Of a stretch of 64,000 nucleotides of DNA, positions 1-12,099 are shown piece after piece. The notes under the pieces were generated by a model that was given only the letters and a program-made list of their open reading frames with translations, was not told the DNA's origin and searched no databases. Position 1 is the first letter of the stretch. The number at the start of each line of letters is the position of its first letter. The DNA is from Antrodiella citrinella (lineage: Eukaryota > Basidiomycota > Agaricomycetes > Polyporales > Steccherinaceae): NCBI GenBank assembly GCA_004802725.1, contig SGPM01000021.1, positions 1 through 64,000 on the forward strand, written 5' to 3'. A program made the position numbers and the translations under genes.

Positions 1-542
1 TCATCGGACACTCTCGGACCTATTTCGGGCCTCTCCCTTACACTCCTTTCTACGTTCGAGTACCTCGGCCTACCTCTACGACTCCTCCCCAAACGCCCTT
101 ACGTGGTACCCCTCTGCCAGGAGTTCTCCCATTGTTGGGTGTGTTCTCCCGCGCTTAGGAGCCCGTCTGGTGCATCATCGCCGAAATATGGACCATGGAT
201 CTGAGTCGCGTAACAACGCCGAGGAAGTTGCCGGTCACTGGCATTCCTACGGCAACCAGGTCTGAGCTCGAAATATCTGCAAACGGCTGCTCGGCGCTGT
301 ATATATCTGAACGACTCGGAGTAGCGAGTAGCGTACTTGTTCGTTCACGGAAAGCTAAATGCGCGAAAATGACAGTCTTTAAGCGCTGATTCCTTTTTGA
401 GACGCTCACAAGTATGCCGCTCCTTCGGAGCGGCTGGTTTACAGGCCTACATTCCCACGTTGATCTTTTTAATCTTAAATTCCCGCGGACAGTTACCCGA
501 ACTGCCCACATCGTTAACCGTTTCCGCACGACCATTTCCAGT
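1..542. other. No supported gene
   Basis: Short open frames occur on both strands but none has coding-like composition or splices into a longer frame. It is the upstream flank of the gene starting at 543. Confidence 0.5.
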
Positions 543-1376
543 ATGCCCATGTCGGATACAGTGCTGATGTTGAATGAACACTCGTTGATGATTTTGGCGT
601 TGAGAGTTCAAGCAGCAATCAAGCATCGACCTCCTCTTGATTCTTCCCAATCCGAACATTGGCACAACCGTCTGCGCACAGAACTCGTAAGTTCTCAGAT
701 TTATTCACCACCTGACGAAGACAACTGACTGTCGCCAAGGCAAAGGCGGCCAACCTTTCTGAGCAGCCGGGTACTCGGTTGCACAAAACTTTACTAGCTG
801 CATGTCACACAATGAAGTATGCTGGTCGGTGGGACGACAATCTCTACAGCGATGCGTTGAGATTGTTGGAATTTGATTCCCAAGGGTTGCTGTTGCCACG
901 GCTGTATGATGACCTGGTCTTGGCAGACCGTTGGTGGGAGGATCTCCCAGTCGCAGAGAATGCAACAAGCGGTAAGGGCTGCGATTACAGGTGGAAATCA
1001 GGACCTGATGGCTCCATTCACAATGTTCTCTGCAGACTATACATCAGCGATTGGCTTTGACAAGGATGCCGTCGATTTCCCTCTCACCCCTGATATGGTG
1101 GCAGCCGCGATGACAGCGATGATGAAGGCCGGAATCGAGACGAACATTAGAGATGTTTTCCAACGGCAACTCAGCGAAATGCGTAATCTTCAACGGATGC
1201 AAACGGACCAAAAAGCACACCAGCATCGGATTAACCTCGCACGGGTGAAAGAAACATTGGACAGGGAGCTTGATGAAGCGAAGAAAGAGCAACTAGAGGC
1301 ACGTGAGAAGCTAGTTGCGCTGAGGGAGGAGTTGGCTGGCACACCCAGTGCTGCTGTGGGTAAACAGCCGAACTAG
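543..1376 (+). CDS. Hypothetical protein with C-terminal coiled coil
   Basis: Three exons fit without a phase break: 543-686, 740-971, 1036-1376, giving 238 residues. Introns are 53 and 64 nt with GTAAG donors. I do not recognise the family. The N-terminal 130 residues look globular, with WDDNLYSDALRLLEF and a WWEDLPV segment. The C-terminal 80 residues are highly charged and heptad-like (LARVKETLDRELDEAKKEQL), so a coiled coil is likely. There is no signal peptide or membrane segment. The start at 543 is the first ATG (MPMSDTV) followed by coding-like sequence; an ATG at 549 is equally possible. Function cannot be inferred from the sequence. Confidence 0.6.
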
Positions 1377-1687
1377 CAGGGGGTCATGAGAAACATGAAG
1401 TGGATTGTCAGTTGTTAGTAGTTACATGCGTTGTTACATGCGTTTTTGTCCGTACACACACCCGACATAATGCGCACACCACTCAGTGCGTTACTGTGTG
1501 TAAACGCATTCCCTCAAGGTTCATTCACGTTGAGGCTCCCAGCCCCGACAACTAGCGGGCCGTCTGGAAGGAGACGACTTTGTCGACTTCGCCGGCGGCG
1601 ATGCTTGCTTGTTATTCAAGCACGACGCTACCCGACCATCCTTTGCTCTTTGTTTTCTAACCTTGCTGCAGATCCTGCACGATTTCA
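1377..1687. other. Intergenic, no gene seen
   Basis: Spacer between two plus-strand genes. An open frame crosses it, but its composition changes only near 1688, so I do not extend the next gene into it. Confidence 0.4.
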
Positions 1688-2604
1688 ATGTCGTTTCTTC
1701 TTGGTCCTGCTGCTCTTCTCAGACCACTATGCCTCTGGGGAGGCGACAAAATATCTGACACGGGCGACTCCGAGACAGGGAACAGGCTTCAGCCTTCGCT
1801 CTTTTCCGGCTCATCTTCACCCTCTCAAACTTCTCCAAGTCTCTTCAAGTCCACTTTTTCAGAGGGATTCTCCGGCAGCAGCAAAAGTATTGCTGATAGG
1901 TGAGACAAATTACAATTGCTACGCTATCGCAATGGTTGAATATCCTGAATCTGCCATCAGGACCTCAAAATTCAGGAAAGACGACTGGCTGACAGGTATC
2001 TCTGCGCGGATCAGTGAACAGCTCGAGAAGGTACGAGATGGTCTCAAAGTGATCCACGCCAAAGACGAAGCTGCCGACGCTGCTACCGGCGACACACAAA
2101 CTGCAGTGGAAGAGACGCAGGAAATTGTCAGAACATCCTTCAGTGACTGGGCAGAACAGCTACGCAACTACTGCGAGACCACCTACAAAGCTACCGAAAT
2201 CACCAGTATCGCTACAGTGACAACGGTATGTCAGTTATGCCGAAACCACCTCTCACGTTATCCTTATGATATCTTTTCAGGTTGAGAAAACTTTTAAATC
2301 CCTCGGGTCTATCGCGGAATTCGTCTCGAAACCAGACTGGAATCGAACCCTATCACCGCATTCTACGTCTGGGGCATTTACCCCGGGAAATCACCCCGTC
2401 CATCCAAAATATTCCCAAGCGCCAGCAAAGGCTCTCTCATCGTCACAGCCATCAGTAACAGTCACTTGGTACCTGGCGCCCTGCCTTATTTGTCTCGCGT
2501 ACTATGATACTTCGAAATATTATACTCAGCTTCTTGTGTGTTCGAACTGTTCCAAAGCTCCACATTTGTGTCGAAAGCGTTGGAACAACGTAGGAGAATA
2601 TTGA
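1688..2604 (+). CDS. Hypothetical protein, model uncertain
   Basis: Candidate exons 1688-1899, 1961-2225 and 2281-2604 join in phase through two introns (61 and 55 nt; the second ends in a clear TTTTCAG acceptor). The middle exon is the most convincing: about 88 residues rich in charged and helical sequence (WLTGISARISEQLEKVRDGL). The first exon is Ser-rich. The last exon is coding-like only for its first 20 or so codons (VEKTFKSLGSIAEF), then becomes Pro/Ser/Cys-rich, so a further intron or truncation may be missed. I do not recognise it. It could be the remaining part of a larger, decayed gene. Confidence 0.4.
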
Positions 2605-3879
2605 GTTCACTATACATTGAAGAGGTTATATCATGCTCTCTGGCTACACTCCAAAAGTCTACAGAAGTGCTCGGAGAGGGTACATATTCACATCTACTAC
2701 CTACTCGAGCGGAACTACGGGCACAAAAGTGTTTGTATGAAGGCTAAGTACATCCTATAAGTTTTGGTGAGACTGTATGGCGCACGGCGTACGGCACGCG
2801 CCGAGGTCTGATAATGACTTCTCACCTGTAATGAACATGTATACGCTATGGCCAGGCTTATGCGGCGGTATCTGTGAGTCTAGGTCGCGTGAGGTACGAG
2901 CGCGAGTGTAGTCTACGTTAGGCGGGGGGCGCTAAACGCCAGCGTACCTCTTCCTCTCTACCATCGCCGTACCAGCAGTCTGATATAGCTGCGTACGGCC
3001 TGCTTCGACCACCCACCTTCCCCTCCTGTATCTCCTCTTTTTTGTTCTTTGAACAAATACCATTGCTCACGCGGCTAATACAAAGCCAGCTTTTCACGGC
3101 CGTGAACGTTCAACTTCGCATGTCTCACTCCTCCGGCACCAAGTGTTCAATTCCGACGTAACGCAGGGGATCAAAGCTCGTTGCGAGAGAGATCAACAAC
3201 GCTTGTGAGTATTTTGTCTCACTCATGTTAGTTCTGTCCCCCATGCCCGACGCGTCCGTTCTTCTATGCTCGCCGTTTGAGCCTGTGTTATTATATGGAA
3301 TTCAGGTGGAGCTAATAGTACATTGTGCCGTGTAACCTAGTACTAGTCAACGTTCTTTTCAATGTAGGCAGTATTCATTGCTAAATTATTCCATCCTTTC
3401 TTCCCGGAGACTCGACAGTTCAAGAGTGAGAAAGAGGCTTTGCTCCTACTGCAAGCGAGCGATGGTCCGTGCGCACGTCAGCCAGGGTATAAAGAGGACG
3501 CCCCTTCCACCTGAACAACTCATACTTACCTTGATGGCACAAGCCCCCTCACCTACCTGGGTGTGTGGGCCGTAGGGGTCTTCCATAGCACGGCGACCTT
3601 GTCCCCAGAGGAACCCTGCGGTTTGTATGGGCTCCGGCTCATGCACCGTCTCAATATTTTCCTGTTCTGCTTCGGCCCTCGGGCTGGGCAGGCCTTCTTT
3701 TTTTCGCTCTTTACCGGCACTAACCCTAACCCTAGGATACTTGTAACCTCCTATATAAGGATCGTGTACTTCCATACATGGGATACTACAATGAATAAAA
3801 TTATGTAAAGTGACATCATCAATGAGGACTGACGTTCTCCCACAACGACGACCATCTTCAAAGCTATGATTCACAGACT
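2605..3879. other. Long intergenic region upstream of the M28 protease
   Basis: No spliceable coding frame seen. A 142-codon open frame on the minus strand (3446-3874) has no recognisable motif. A TATA-like CTATATAAGG lies near 3751, about 125 nt before the protease start. A short telomere-like tract is annotated separately. Confidence 0.45.
3718..3734. repeat. Interstitial telomere-like tract
   Basis: Two head-to-tail copies of TAACCC followed by TAGG (rev. comp. of TTAGGG), the telomere unit of most filamentous fungi. The tract is only 2-2.5 units and sits in an intergenic region, so chance is possible. Confidence 0.4.
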
Positions 3880-6800
3880 ATGACTTGGTACACTGCACCG
3901 CTGAAGTTTGCAGCGACTCCAGTGTCGCTGCTCACACTCATCATTTACGCTGTCGTATTCATCTCCGTTCTCGTCAATGACCAAACTCCTGACATTCCAA
4001 AAAATGAGGACGGACTGAATTTAGAGGGCGCATTCCGTGATCTTCAAACGGTGAGTATTATCAAAGTTACGGCATGTCGACTGATTGAACTATAAACCTT
4101 GAACAGCTTACCGCGCGCCCACACCCGTGTACCTCTCACGAGAACGACGACGTCCGAGCTTTCTTGCTACAACGCGTGTATGATATAACATCCAAGAGCG
4201 ACTACATCGAGGTCGCCGACGACACGACCTCCGCCGCGTCGTACAGCGGGGTGTACTTCGAAGGCACCAACATCCTCGTGAAAGTGGAAGGTACCGACCC
4301 CGGGCCTTCCACGGCAGGCGACGGTGTTCTGTTTTCAGCTCATTTTGATTCCGTATCCACGGCTTATGGTGCTACCGACGATGGAATGGGCATCATCACA
4401 ATCCTGCAGTTGATTGAGTACTTCTCGGTTCCGGAGAGACGACCGCGGAAAACAGGCGTGTTCCTCCTGAACAATGGCGAAGAAGATGGACTGAACGGAG
4501 CACATCTGTTCTATGAGCACCCGTGGTCGAATTTGACGTCTGTTTTCGTCAACTTGGAGGGCGCAGGTGCAGGAGGGTACGTGTCATTCATGTCAAGGCA
4601 TTATATTAGTGCTGACAAGACTTCTCAGTCGTCCTCTGCTGTTCCGTTCGAGCAGCTTAGGCCCCGTGCGAGCGTTCACGGCTGAGGGTGTAGGACACCC
4701 AAGCGCAAACGTCATTGGAGCTGACGCTTTTGCCAGAGGTGTTGTCCGTAGTCGAACAGATTTCCAGGTATACCACCAGGGAATCGAAGGACGAACCAAA
4801 GGCATGGAGGGCGTAGACGTCGCGTTCTACCAGAAGCGGTCTGTATACCACACCCTGCAAGACTCTATTCCCGGTATGGGCAGCGCGGAGGGTAAGAAGT
4901 CGTTGTGGGCTATGATGGATATGGCGAGAGGCGCAGGCGAAGCATTACTCAATGGAGACTTTGGTGCTGAAGACGGCGGCGTGTATTTTGATTGTAAGTA
5001 CAGAGTCCTTGAAAGGATGGATGCGCTGATTTCATTCGACAGTGCTAGGAAATACGCTTTTCGCATTCCCGCGACAGCATCTCTTCATCGCCGATGTTGT
5101 GTTACTCGTTATAGGACCCATATCCGTACTCGTTCTACTGGGTTGGGTGCTTGTCCTGTCTCAAAGGCATACCAGTGCGTAAATATGCACTCTCTAGAGA
5201 TCACACTAAAATGTAGCATTTTAGATGCCGGTCAGCCTGACCAAGACACTGATACCTGGACAAAGATCAAGAAAATTCTCATTGCTGCTCTTGGCTGGGG
5301 CCGTTTCTGGATCGCACTCGCAATTGGCATCCTCGCCCAAGTGGGTCTCGTGGCGGGATACGTGGCCCTCAACCCATTTGTGCGTTATGCTGTCCATTTA
5401 TATCGTCGTTTGCTGAGATTTTCTTGCAGGCCGTACACTCATACCCCGCAACCGTCGTTACTGCTGCCCTCACACTTTCATACCTGGCGCTTGTGGTACC
5501 ATTCGCCGTTTTCCAAATATTCTTCCCGTCTCCGCCATCGTCCCAGAAGCTCGCTGCGATTTTGGAGCTTTACTTCCTCACTTGGGTGTTCCTCGTTATT
5601 GGCACTTTCCTCGTGAACAAGATGCAGCTAGGCGGCACCTACCTCATCACAGGTTGGTATATTTGCTCCTGGGTCGCTACTCTCATCGCCCTATGGGAAG
5701 GCGCCGAAAGGGCGAAGAGTGGAGGCGAAGAAGGTGGGAAAGGCGAACTGAACTTGGTTGGTGAACCCAGGCCTGAAGATGAGGACGTTGGCGAACGACG
5801 ATTAGTCCGAGGTGTACGCTACGAACGACTGGCCGAGGATGAGAACGACCCTGCTGCTCGGGCCGAGTCTCCCACCGAAACTGCGCCGACTGAGATAACC
5901 CCTTTGATGCACCAGCACAGACGGAGCTCTGATGGAGGACATGAGTATGTCGCTGGAGTCGACGGCGCGTGGACGAGAGTCGGCAACGGGAAGGGCGCGA
6001 ACGCTGGGTACGACGAGACAGGGTGGTGGATCCCGCAGATGCTTGCGTTGGTTCCACTTCCTGCCTTGCTGGAATTCCAAATCCTGGTTCTTCTGGTGCA
6101 TTCGCTTGGGAACACGATGGTGGACGGCAGCAGTCCTCTTTTTGGTGAGTGTTTATCGCATGTCGTGTCTCGAAAATTACTCACCCGTCGGCGTACAGTC
6201 TATGCCATGATATCCGCGTTGTCGGTTCTGATTATGCTGAACATCACGCCGTTCGCACATAGGATGCGCTGGGACTTCACACTCGTTGTCATGGTGGTTT
6301 TCGCTATCATGATCGCCTTCTCATGGACGGCCTTCCCGTTCACTCGGGAGGCACCTTTGAAGCTTTTCTTCCAGCAGCGTCTTGAGCTGGAGCTGCCAAC
6401 GCAGGCCGCTCCCCATGGATCTATCATCACTGCGGAGACGTTCCTCACTGGTCCACTTGGCTATATCGACCCTCAGATTGTCCCCCTCATCCCCTCATCT
6501 TCTGGCAAGGAGATTACTTGCTCGACGGACAACGAGTTGCGCCAAGGCTTGCGAACTTGCAAGTGGGATTCCCGTAGTCTACTTCCGTCACCCGGCGTTT
6601 CCACCGATGCAGACCTCGTACCGAATGATTTGACATCGCAGGGTACACGTGCTTCCGACTGGCTGCATGGCACATTCACGCGCAACTCGGCCTCTAACGC
6701 GACCGTCTCTATTCGAGGCGTCAACTCTCGTACCTGCCGTATTGCCTTCGACACTCCCATCTCAGCGTTCTACGTTCACGGCTCCTCCGGCCTCACGCAA

Positions 6801-7091
6801 CCCGGGCACGAACTCTACCCAGGACACAGCGAGGTGATCCTATGGAGTCGCGAATGGGACAAGGAGTTCGTCGTGGACGTCCAGTTCAACGGGACCCTCG
6901 GCACACTGTTGGAGGGTCGGGTGAGTTGCAGTTGGGCGGAATATGCGACGGCGACGGCGGGGAGTACGTGGGCGGCGAAGAGTGCGCAGATCCCGGCGTT
7001 GGAGGAGGTAATTAGGTTCTTGCCGGTTTGGGCTCTGCCGACGAAGTGGACGGTTGGGCTCGTGGAGGTTGGGGCGAGGTTCTCGGTGTGA
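3880..7091 (+). CDS. PFF1: Vacuolar membrane zinc protease (M28, PFF1/FXNA type)
   Basis: Seven exons (3880-4050, 4107-4576, 4629-4993, 5043-5174, 5225-5379, 5430-6144, 6199-7091) encode 966 residues, close to yeast Pff1 (about 976). Order: an N-terminal membrane segment (residues 14-33), a lumenal M28 peptidase domain, then several hydrophobic segments around a hydrophilic loop, and a C-terminal lumenal domain. Zinc-ligand motifs are visible: SAHFDSV near residue 136, TDDGMG near 149 and NNGEEDGLNG near 181, matching H-D-E of the family. M28 members cut peptides as co-catalytic metallopeptidases; Pff1 homologues sit in the vacuole membrane. The 54-nt intron 6145-6198 is a multiple of three and stop-free, so its retention would keep the frame. 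Function is inferred from family. Confidence 0.9.
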
Positions 7092-7314
7092 TTTATTTTC
7101 TGAGAGACAATTGGAATTCTGGGTTTATTGTTTCTGTATCATACTATGTAACGTACGTTTTGAATTTTGGACAAAAGAACTCTGAGTACGCGTAAACATC
7201 GTGCGATCGACTTGAGCGGCTACTGCACTGAGTCATTTCGCACCACCATGTTACGCTTGTTTCACTGTTCCACCTTCAATGCTCAAGTCACGTAGTACGT
7301 AGTACTTCACAAAA

Positions 7315-9218
7315 ATGGTGCTACGTAGGGTTCTTTCCTCTAGAAATCAGGTTCCCCGAGTGCGAAATTTCAGCTCGTCACCAACCGAGCCTCCGCTTCC
7401 GATCTTGCGTATAGTCAAGTCTTCCATATACCCTTTAGGTGCAGGCGCATCCTCGCGCCCTCTCTTCCGCGACGCCTCATGGACGATTAACTCAGACGAT
7501 GCATGGGCAGTCCTCAGCGTCGGGTCCAGCAGCGGCAAGACGTCCCTCCTCCAAGCTCTCCTAGGCCACCTACGAATCTCACCCCCTCCCCCTCCGCCCG
7601 ATGGCTTATTCCCATTCTTACGCGGCCGAGACACGCACAAAAGTGTCTCGTTGGTCAGTTTCGCGCATAGGTCGCGTGCTGCGGGGGGCGCGTTCGTCGA
7701 TTTCACGGCGAGGTACGGTGCGGTGCGGGAGGAGGATAAGCGGACGTTGCGGGAGACGTTCTTCCCTGAGACGGCGAAGCCGTGGCATAATCTCGCCGTC
7801 CCTACGTTCCACTCGTACCCGGAGATCAGCTTGGAGGAGCAGGTGGATAAGGAGGGGGAGAGGGTGCGGAGGGTGCTGTTTGAGAGGTTGTCGGAGGAGT
7901 TGGGGCTGAGGACATTCTTGGATTTACCGACCGTGGCGTTGAGTAATGGGCAGACGAGGAAGGCGAGGATCTTGAAGGCGTTACTTGAGCAGCCGGAGCT
8001 GCTCATCTTGGACGAACCTCTCAGTATGTCGTGTTTTCCCTCCCAGATGAACCCCAACTGATCAATTTGTTCTGTAGCTGGTCTAGATGCTCCTACTCGC
8101 GGACTCGTGCTGTCGATACTTCAAGCACTTCACACTGCGCCGGAATCACCGCACATCATTATAGGGTCGCGTTTGCAGGATCCCCTGCCGGATTGGACGA
8201 CTCACTTAGCGTTAGTCCAGAGCGACGGGCTGGTACAGACAGGTCGAAAGGAAGAGGTATTGGCATCTCTCAATTCTTCGTCACAAGGCTGGACTCCCCC
8301 CATCGATACGACTCACGCCGAGGTCAAAGAAACGGAGGATGAGATTCTCATAGACATAGACAACGTGAATGTCGCATACGGCGATCGCAAGGTGAGGGAA
8401 ATCTACCTACGGATTTGATGCACATAGACTAACTTAGAGTACTTCATCAGGTCCTGAAAAACATCAACTGGAAAGTGCGAGCCAACTCTCGCTGGCACCT
8501 CTTAGGTGCCAACGGCGCCGGAAAGACCACTCTCCTCGCTATGCTCACGGGGGAGCACCCACAATCCTTTACCCAATCCGCCCGCCTCCGTCTCTTCTCT
8601 CGCCCACGATCCAAGTGGCCTACACCCCATTTGCACGCGCGGATCGGGAGGGTCTCGCCGGAGCTGCATAACGCGTATCCGAGACGACCTGGGGTGAAGG
8701 TGTGGGACGTAGTCGGGACGGCGTTCGATGGCGGGTTCGTCCCGAGAGGGAGGAGACGCGTTGGGTTAGCCTCGGATGGGCAGGACCTGGAAGATGGAGG
8801 AGAAGAGGAGACGGAGAGGATTGAGAGGATGTGGCATGTGCTTGAAGGGCTGGGGCCAACTGCCTGGAGTACCAAACCAGACCAGGACGTTGTCGTAGAC
8901 CGAAAAGCAGCTCAAGAGTTCGCTGAGCGGATGTTCATGGACCTTTCTCCCGGGGAACAGTCGGTTGTGCTACTGATGCGCGCGTTGGTCAATCGGCCAC
9001 CGTTGGTATTGCTGGACGAAGCGTGGGCCGGCATGGACGAGGGGATGGTGCGGGCTGCTAGAAGGTACCTTCGGACTGGTGGAGGATTGTCTGATGGTCA
9101 GGCGTGTATTGTCATCAGCCATTGGGAGGATGAGGTCCCTTGGAACTGGGAAGATGGTGTGCGGCGCTTTCAGCTAGTAGATGGGACTGGACGGGAGCTC
9201 TCTAAGCCCGCCTCATAG
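7315..9218 (+). CDS. Tandem ABC ATPase without membrane domain (YDR061W/ModF-like)
   Basis: Exons 7315-8023, 8078-8391 and 8451-9218 give 596 residues. Two ATP-binding cassettes are visible. Cassette 1: Walker A SVGSSSGKTSLL, signature LSNGQTRKARI, Walker B LLILDEPL. Cassette 2: Walker A GANGAGKTTLL, signature LSPGEQSVVLL, Walker B LVLLDEAWAGMDE and switch His in VISHWEDE. No transmembrane segments occur, so this is not itself a pump. The N-terminus (MVLRRVLSSRNQVPRVRNFSSS) is basic and Ser/Arg-rich like a mitochondrial targeting peptide. The architecture matches fungal proteins related to yeast YDR061W and bacterial ModF/PhrA, whose role is poorly defined. Second-cassette Walker B has DEA in place of DEP. 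Confidence 0.85.
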
Positions 9219-9487
9219 CTACGGACCAACGACAACTGAATCGATGACCCTTCGCTCGATGTATGGTCAGTAAATCTGGCCGAAGTCGTCTGCGACTAGC
9301 TTCGTCGTCGGAGTCTGGCTTCGCGACTCGCGACAGAGCGGGAGGGCGGACGTCCAGTTGGGTTAGGGTTGGACCCATAACTACCAACAAAATGAAACGC
9401 CCGGACTCGGATGACCTTAAGTAGATCCCTTCCAAGATTTCCTTAAATCAGACCCCCTGTCCACGAACACGCTTGTATCAACACCTC

Positions 9488-10792
9488 ATGTTCAACATTT
9501 CACCGCGCACATGTCCTACTGTAGCAGAGACCGATATGTGGCTGCCCGATTTTTGGAAGTCGAGGCAGGACGCGTTGGTATCTCGTGGGTATGAGATCAG
9601 AGAGCCGCAACCTTATTGGGGGAGTAAATACGTGACGTGTCCGAAGGTGCGTTCAAATCTCCTTTCTCCTCAGTCAGTGGTCATAAGTCTCGGTGCGAGG
9701 ACAGAGTCATCAAGACACGGCACAGTGCTTCATCCTGATCGCAGCACGCGCGCGAGACAGCGAAAGAGTGATGATCGAGCGACTGGGGTCACGGTCCCAG
9801 TCCTTCCTCGTCCAAACGAAATTGCCTCGAGATTCATGGAATCACTGTGTACCAGTCTACGACTCGTTCGCCGATCCTCTGGAGCCGGGGGCCTGGTCGT
9901 ACATCGTCACGCCAGTACGGGAACGACACATCTCGATGGTTCTTCATCGCGTCAAGGATATTGTTATACTCCTCAACCAGCTGCTCGAGGTGCGTGACGG
10001 TTCGTCGTGGTGTCACTCACCTGTTCCTGACGGCCCTTTCCTTCGCAGGGGCTGGTCTTTTTGCACGAGAACGGGATCACCAGATGGTACATCTGCTCAG
10101 AAGAACCACGTCACATCTCGCAGCTGACATTTTTGACAGCCGCCATTGTATACCCTGGCAAGTCTCTTGTGACTCCCGTCACTGGATCACTGAGAACCGC
10201 AAGTGGTGGCAGTCGTCGTTCCGCAAGGACGAGCCTACACCTGTCTTCTACTTCGACTCCCTGTGTCATCCATACGGTGAGATCAACGAAGACACACGAG
10301 AGGACCCACATCCAAGCGAGAACCACGACTTCGATCCAAACTTTCTTCAGATGGATGTCAGCTGCTTCGCGGAGATGGTCAGAGAATGCTCGTACTTGGT
10401 ATGTGTTTATTTTTCGCGTATTTCATGGGTGTCTACTCATGGTCGCCCGTTGTTTCTGTCGTATAGGGGATATCAAACGTCGACTTCGTTGTTCCCCTTC
10501 TACGCGCCATGTCCAATTGCACCGTCGATGCTCGAGGTGCCCTGAAGATGTGGGAGAGTATACGGGGTCAGTTGGTACCTCACGATCTCAACAAAACTTT
10601 AGTCTTTGGGTGGCACGGTGATGAAAGTATGACCGCGTAAGCTTTTCTGGGGATTCTGGGGCGGGGGCTGGATTGAGTTCGGTTGGTTATAGAAGTGCTC
10701 GCGTACTGGTCTACGAACCAAGCGCATATTCGAGCAATGGGGGTCGATTTACCTCCCTGGATACAGCGATGCCATGGAAAACTGCTGGATAA
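9488..10792 (+). CDS. Kinase-like protein lacking catalytic motifs
   Basis: Six exons keep phase throughout: 9488-9646, 9705-9989, 10049-10086, 10140-10398, 10467-10636, 10693-10792, for 336 residues. The 53-nt intron 10087-10139 ends in CTGAC...TTTTTGACAG, a textbook branch point and acceptor. The segment from about residue 70 to 155 (NHCVPVYDSF, then YIVTPV, then GLVFLHENGI) matches the hinge and helix-E region of a protein kinase-like family common in Agaricomycetes. Directly after FLHENGI, where the catalytic loop HRDxxxxN should follow, the sequence is TRCRHCIPW, and no DFG motif follows. The protein is therefore predicted to be a pseudokinase or degraded kinase. The rest (WHGDESM, C-terminal tail) is unrecognised. 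Confidence 0.6.
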
Positions 10793-10996
10793 ATATAATG
10801 TCCATTTCACAGTTCAGAGATTTAGGGCACAACAACCAAAATTCGATACAAAATGGACTCACAGAAAGATTTGCTCCATTGCAATCGTTAGAGTGCTGTG
10901 ACGTTAAAGCACACGCTCAAACTCCACCTCGTGCTTATGAGACACTGCGACCTGTATAAGAAGCATTAAAAGAGTTGAGTATATAGCCACGATGTT

Positions 10997-11651
10997 TCAT
11001 TGCGTACATACCAAGTTGTTCCCGGATTGTATCTTCAAGATCATGAGCCGCCCATCCTTGTAAAATTCCAGGTCGCGACCTTGCTTGTGAAATAGGCGCC
11101 TGAAGTTGCCGTAGGCAAGCGACACACTCTCTTGTGTTCGCGGCTCATTGACTACCGACTTGTCTCCTCCATGTAAGTAGTATGAGTACTCTGGCTCTGA
11201 CGCGGCAAGTGTCCTCCTCCTTGCCACCGGGACCGCCTGGTCCATGACACCTCTGTCGGTGTAAATACCCCCGTCGTCGCAGATGGAGAGCAAGAGCGGG
11301 GAAGATTGGATCTTAGTAGACTGGAACTGGTGCAAGAGAGCCTTAGATTCGACATCAATAGATACGTGGCAATGATGCTGCCATCGGAAGAGAATGATAC
11401 CAGCTGGCCATCCACATCTTGGCACTGCAACCCGGTGGATCAATATTGCTTGAAAGCATTGTGAGGTACTGAGGGTCGTCCGCTAATTTTCGGAGATCCC
11501 AAAGGTAAACAAACGATTTATTACCCACGACGATGCAAGAAACAGCAACGATGTCATTGCTAGACCGTACGAGCTTCCATTTATCGTCTGGATCAAGGAA
11601 GTGCCAGCACCGGTGCCAATGGCAGAGTCTAGATACAGGTATCAGCATCAT
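10997..11651 (-). pseudogene. Broken gene relic (beta-propeller-like C-terminus)
   Basis: Two minus-strand frames look coding and abut without an intron between them. The first (from 11651) reads FLDPDDKWKLVRSSNDIV and KSFVYLWDLRK, reminiscent of WD/F-box-associated propeller blades. The second (to 10997) reads HVSIDVESKALLHQF, YTDRGVMDQAVPV and GRDLEFYKDGRLMILKI. The switch occurs near 11410-11440 and needs a one-base indel. No plausible 5' exons are found before SPT7 begins on the other strand. I read it as a 5'-truncated, frameshifted gene fragment; the family assignment is tentative. Confidence 0.4.
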
Positions 11652-12099
11652 CCTAGTCGGAAGAATCGCCTATTGAATATGGAACATAGCTCACCGCACG
11701 TTCAAGCTTCCGTGTGGTGCTCTGTGCTTTTCATTGACACTACGTGCTACCAGTGGTACTGGGAGTATTTGTGATAACCATGGCGGCGATTTGACGGTGA
11801 TGGTCGTCTACTTACACAGTATCGAATCGCGGTGTTTCGGTCCTCTTGCCAGCCTGAGTGGATGTGTGCAATATTCGTTGATCTGAAAAGACTGCCTCGT
11901 CGTCGTCATGCACGATTGGCGCCGCCTCCAGAAAGTTGCCTTCCCAAAGCGGCCGGAACGTCGGAGTTTAAAACTACATCTTGACCTCCTCTCACGGTGT
12001 TGCTTGTAACTTGGAGGTAGTTGCATGCATCGAGCATGAATGTCCGTCGTATTTCTTGCCATCCATCCTCTTCGAGCTCGTTGTTGACTCTGTGTTGAC
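11652..12099. other. Intergenic, SPT7 upstream region
   Basis: A minus-strand open frame (11808-12185) overlaps the SPT7 first exon and lacks recognisable motifs. I see no gene here. Confidence 0.5.

Noticed and set aside
3446..3874. 142-codon minus-strand open frame upstream of the M28 protease
   Set aside because: No recognisable domain, no matching exons, and it overlaps the TATA-like promoter region of the protease.
10049..10139. Apparent frameshift in the kinase-like gene after FLHENGI
   Set aside because: A 53-nt intron with a perfect branch point and CAG acceptor joins the two frames.
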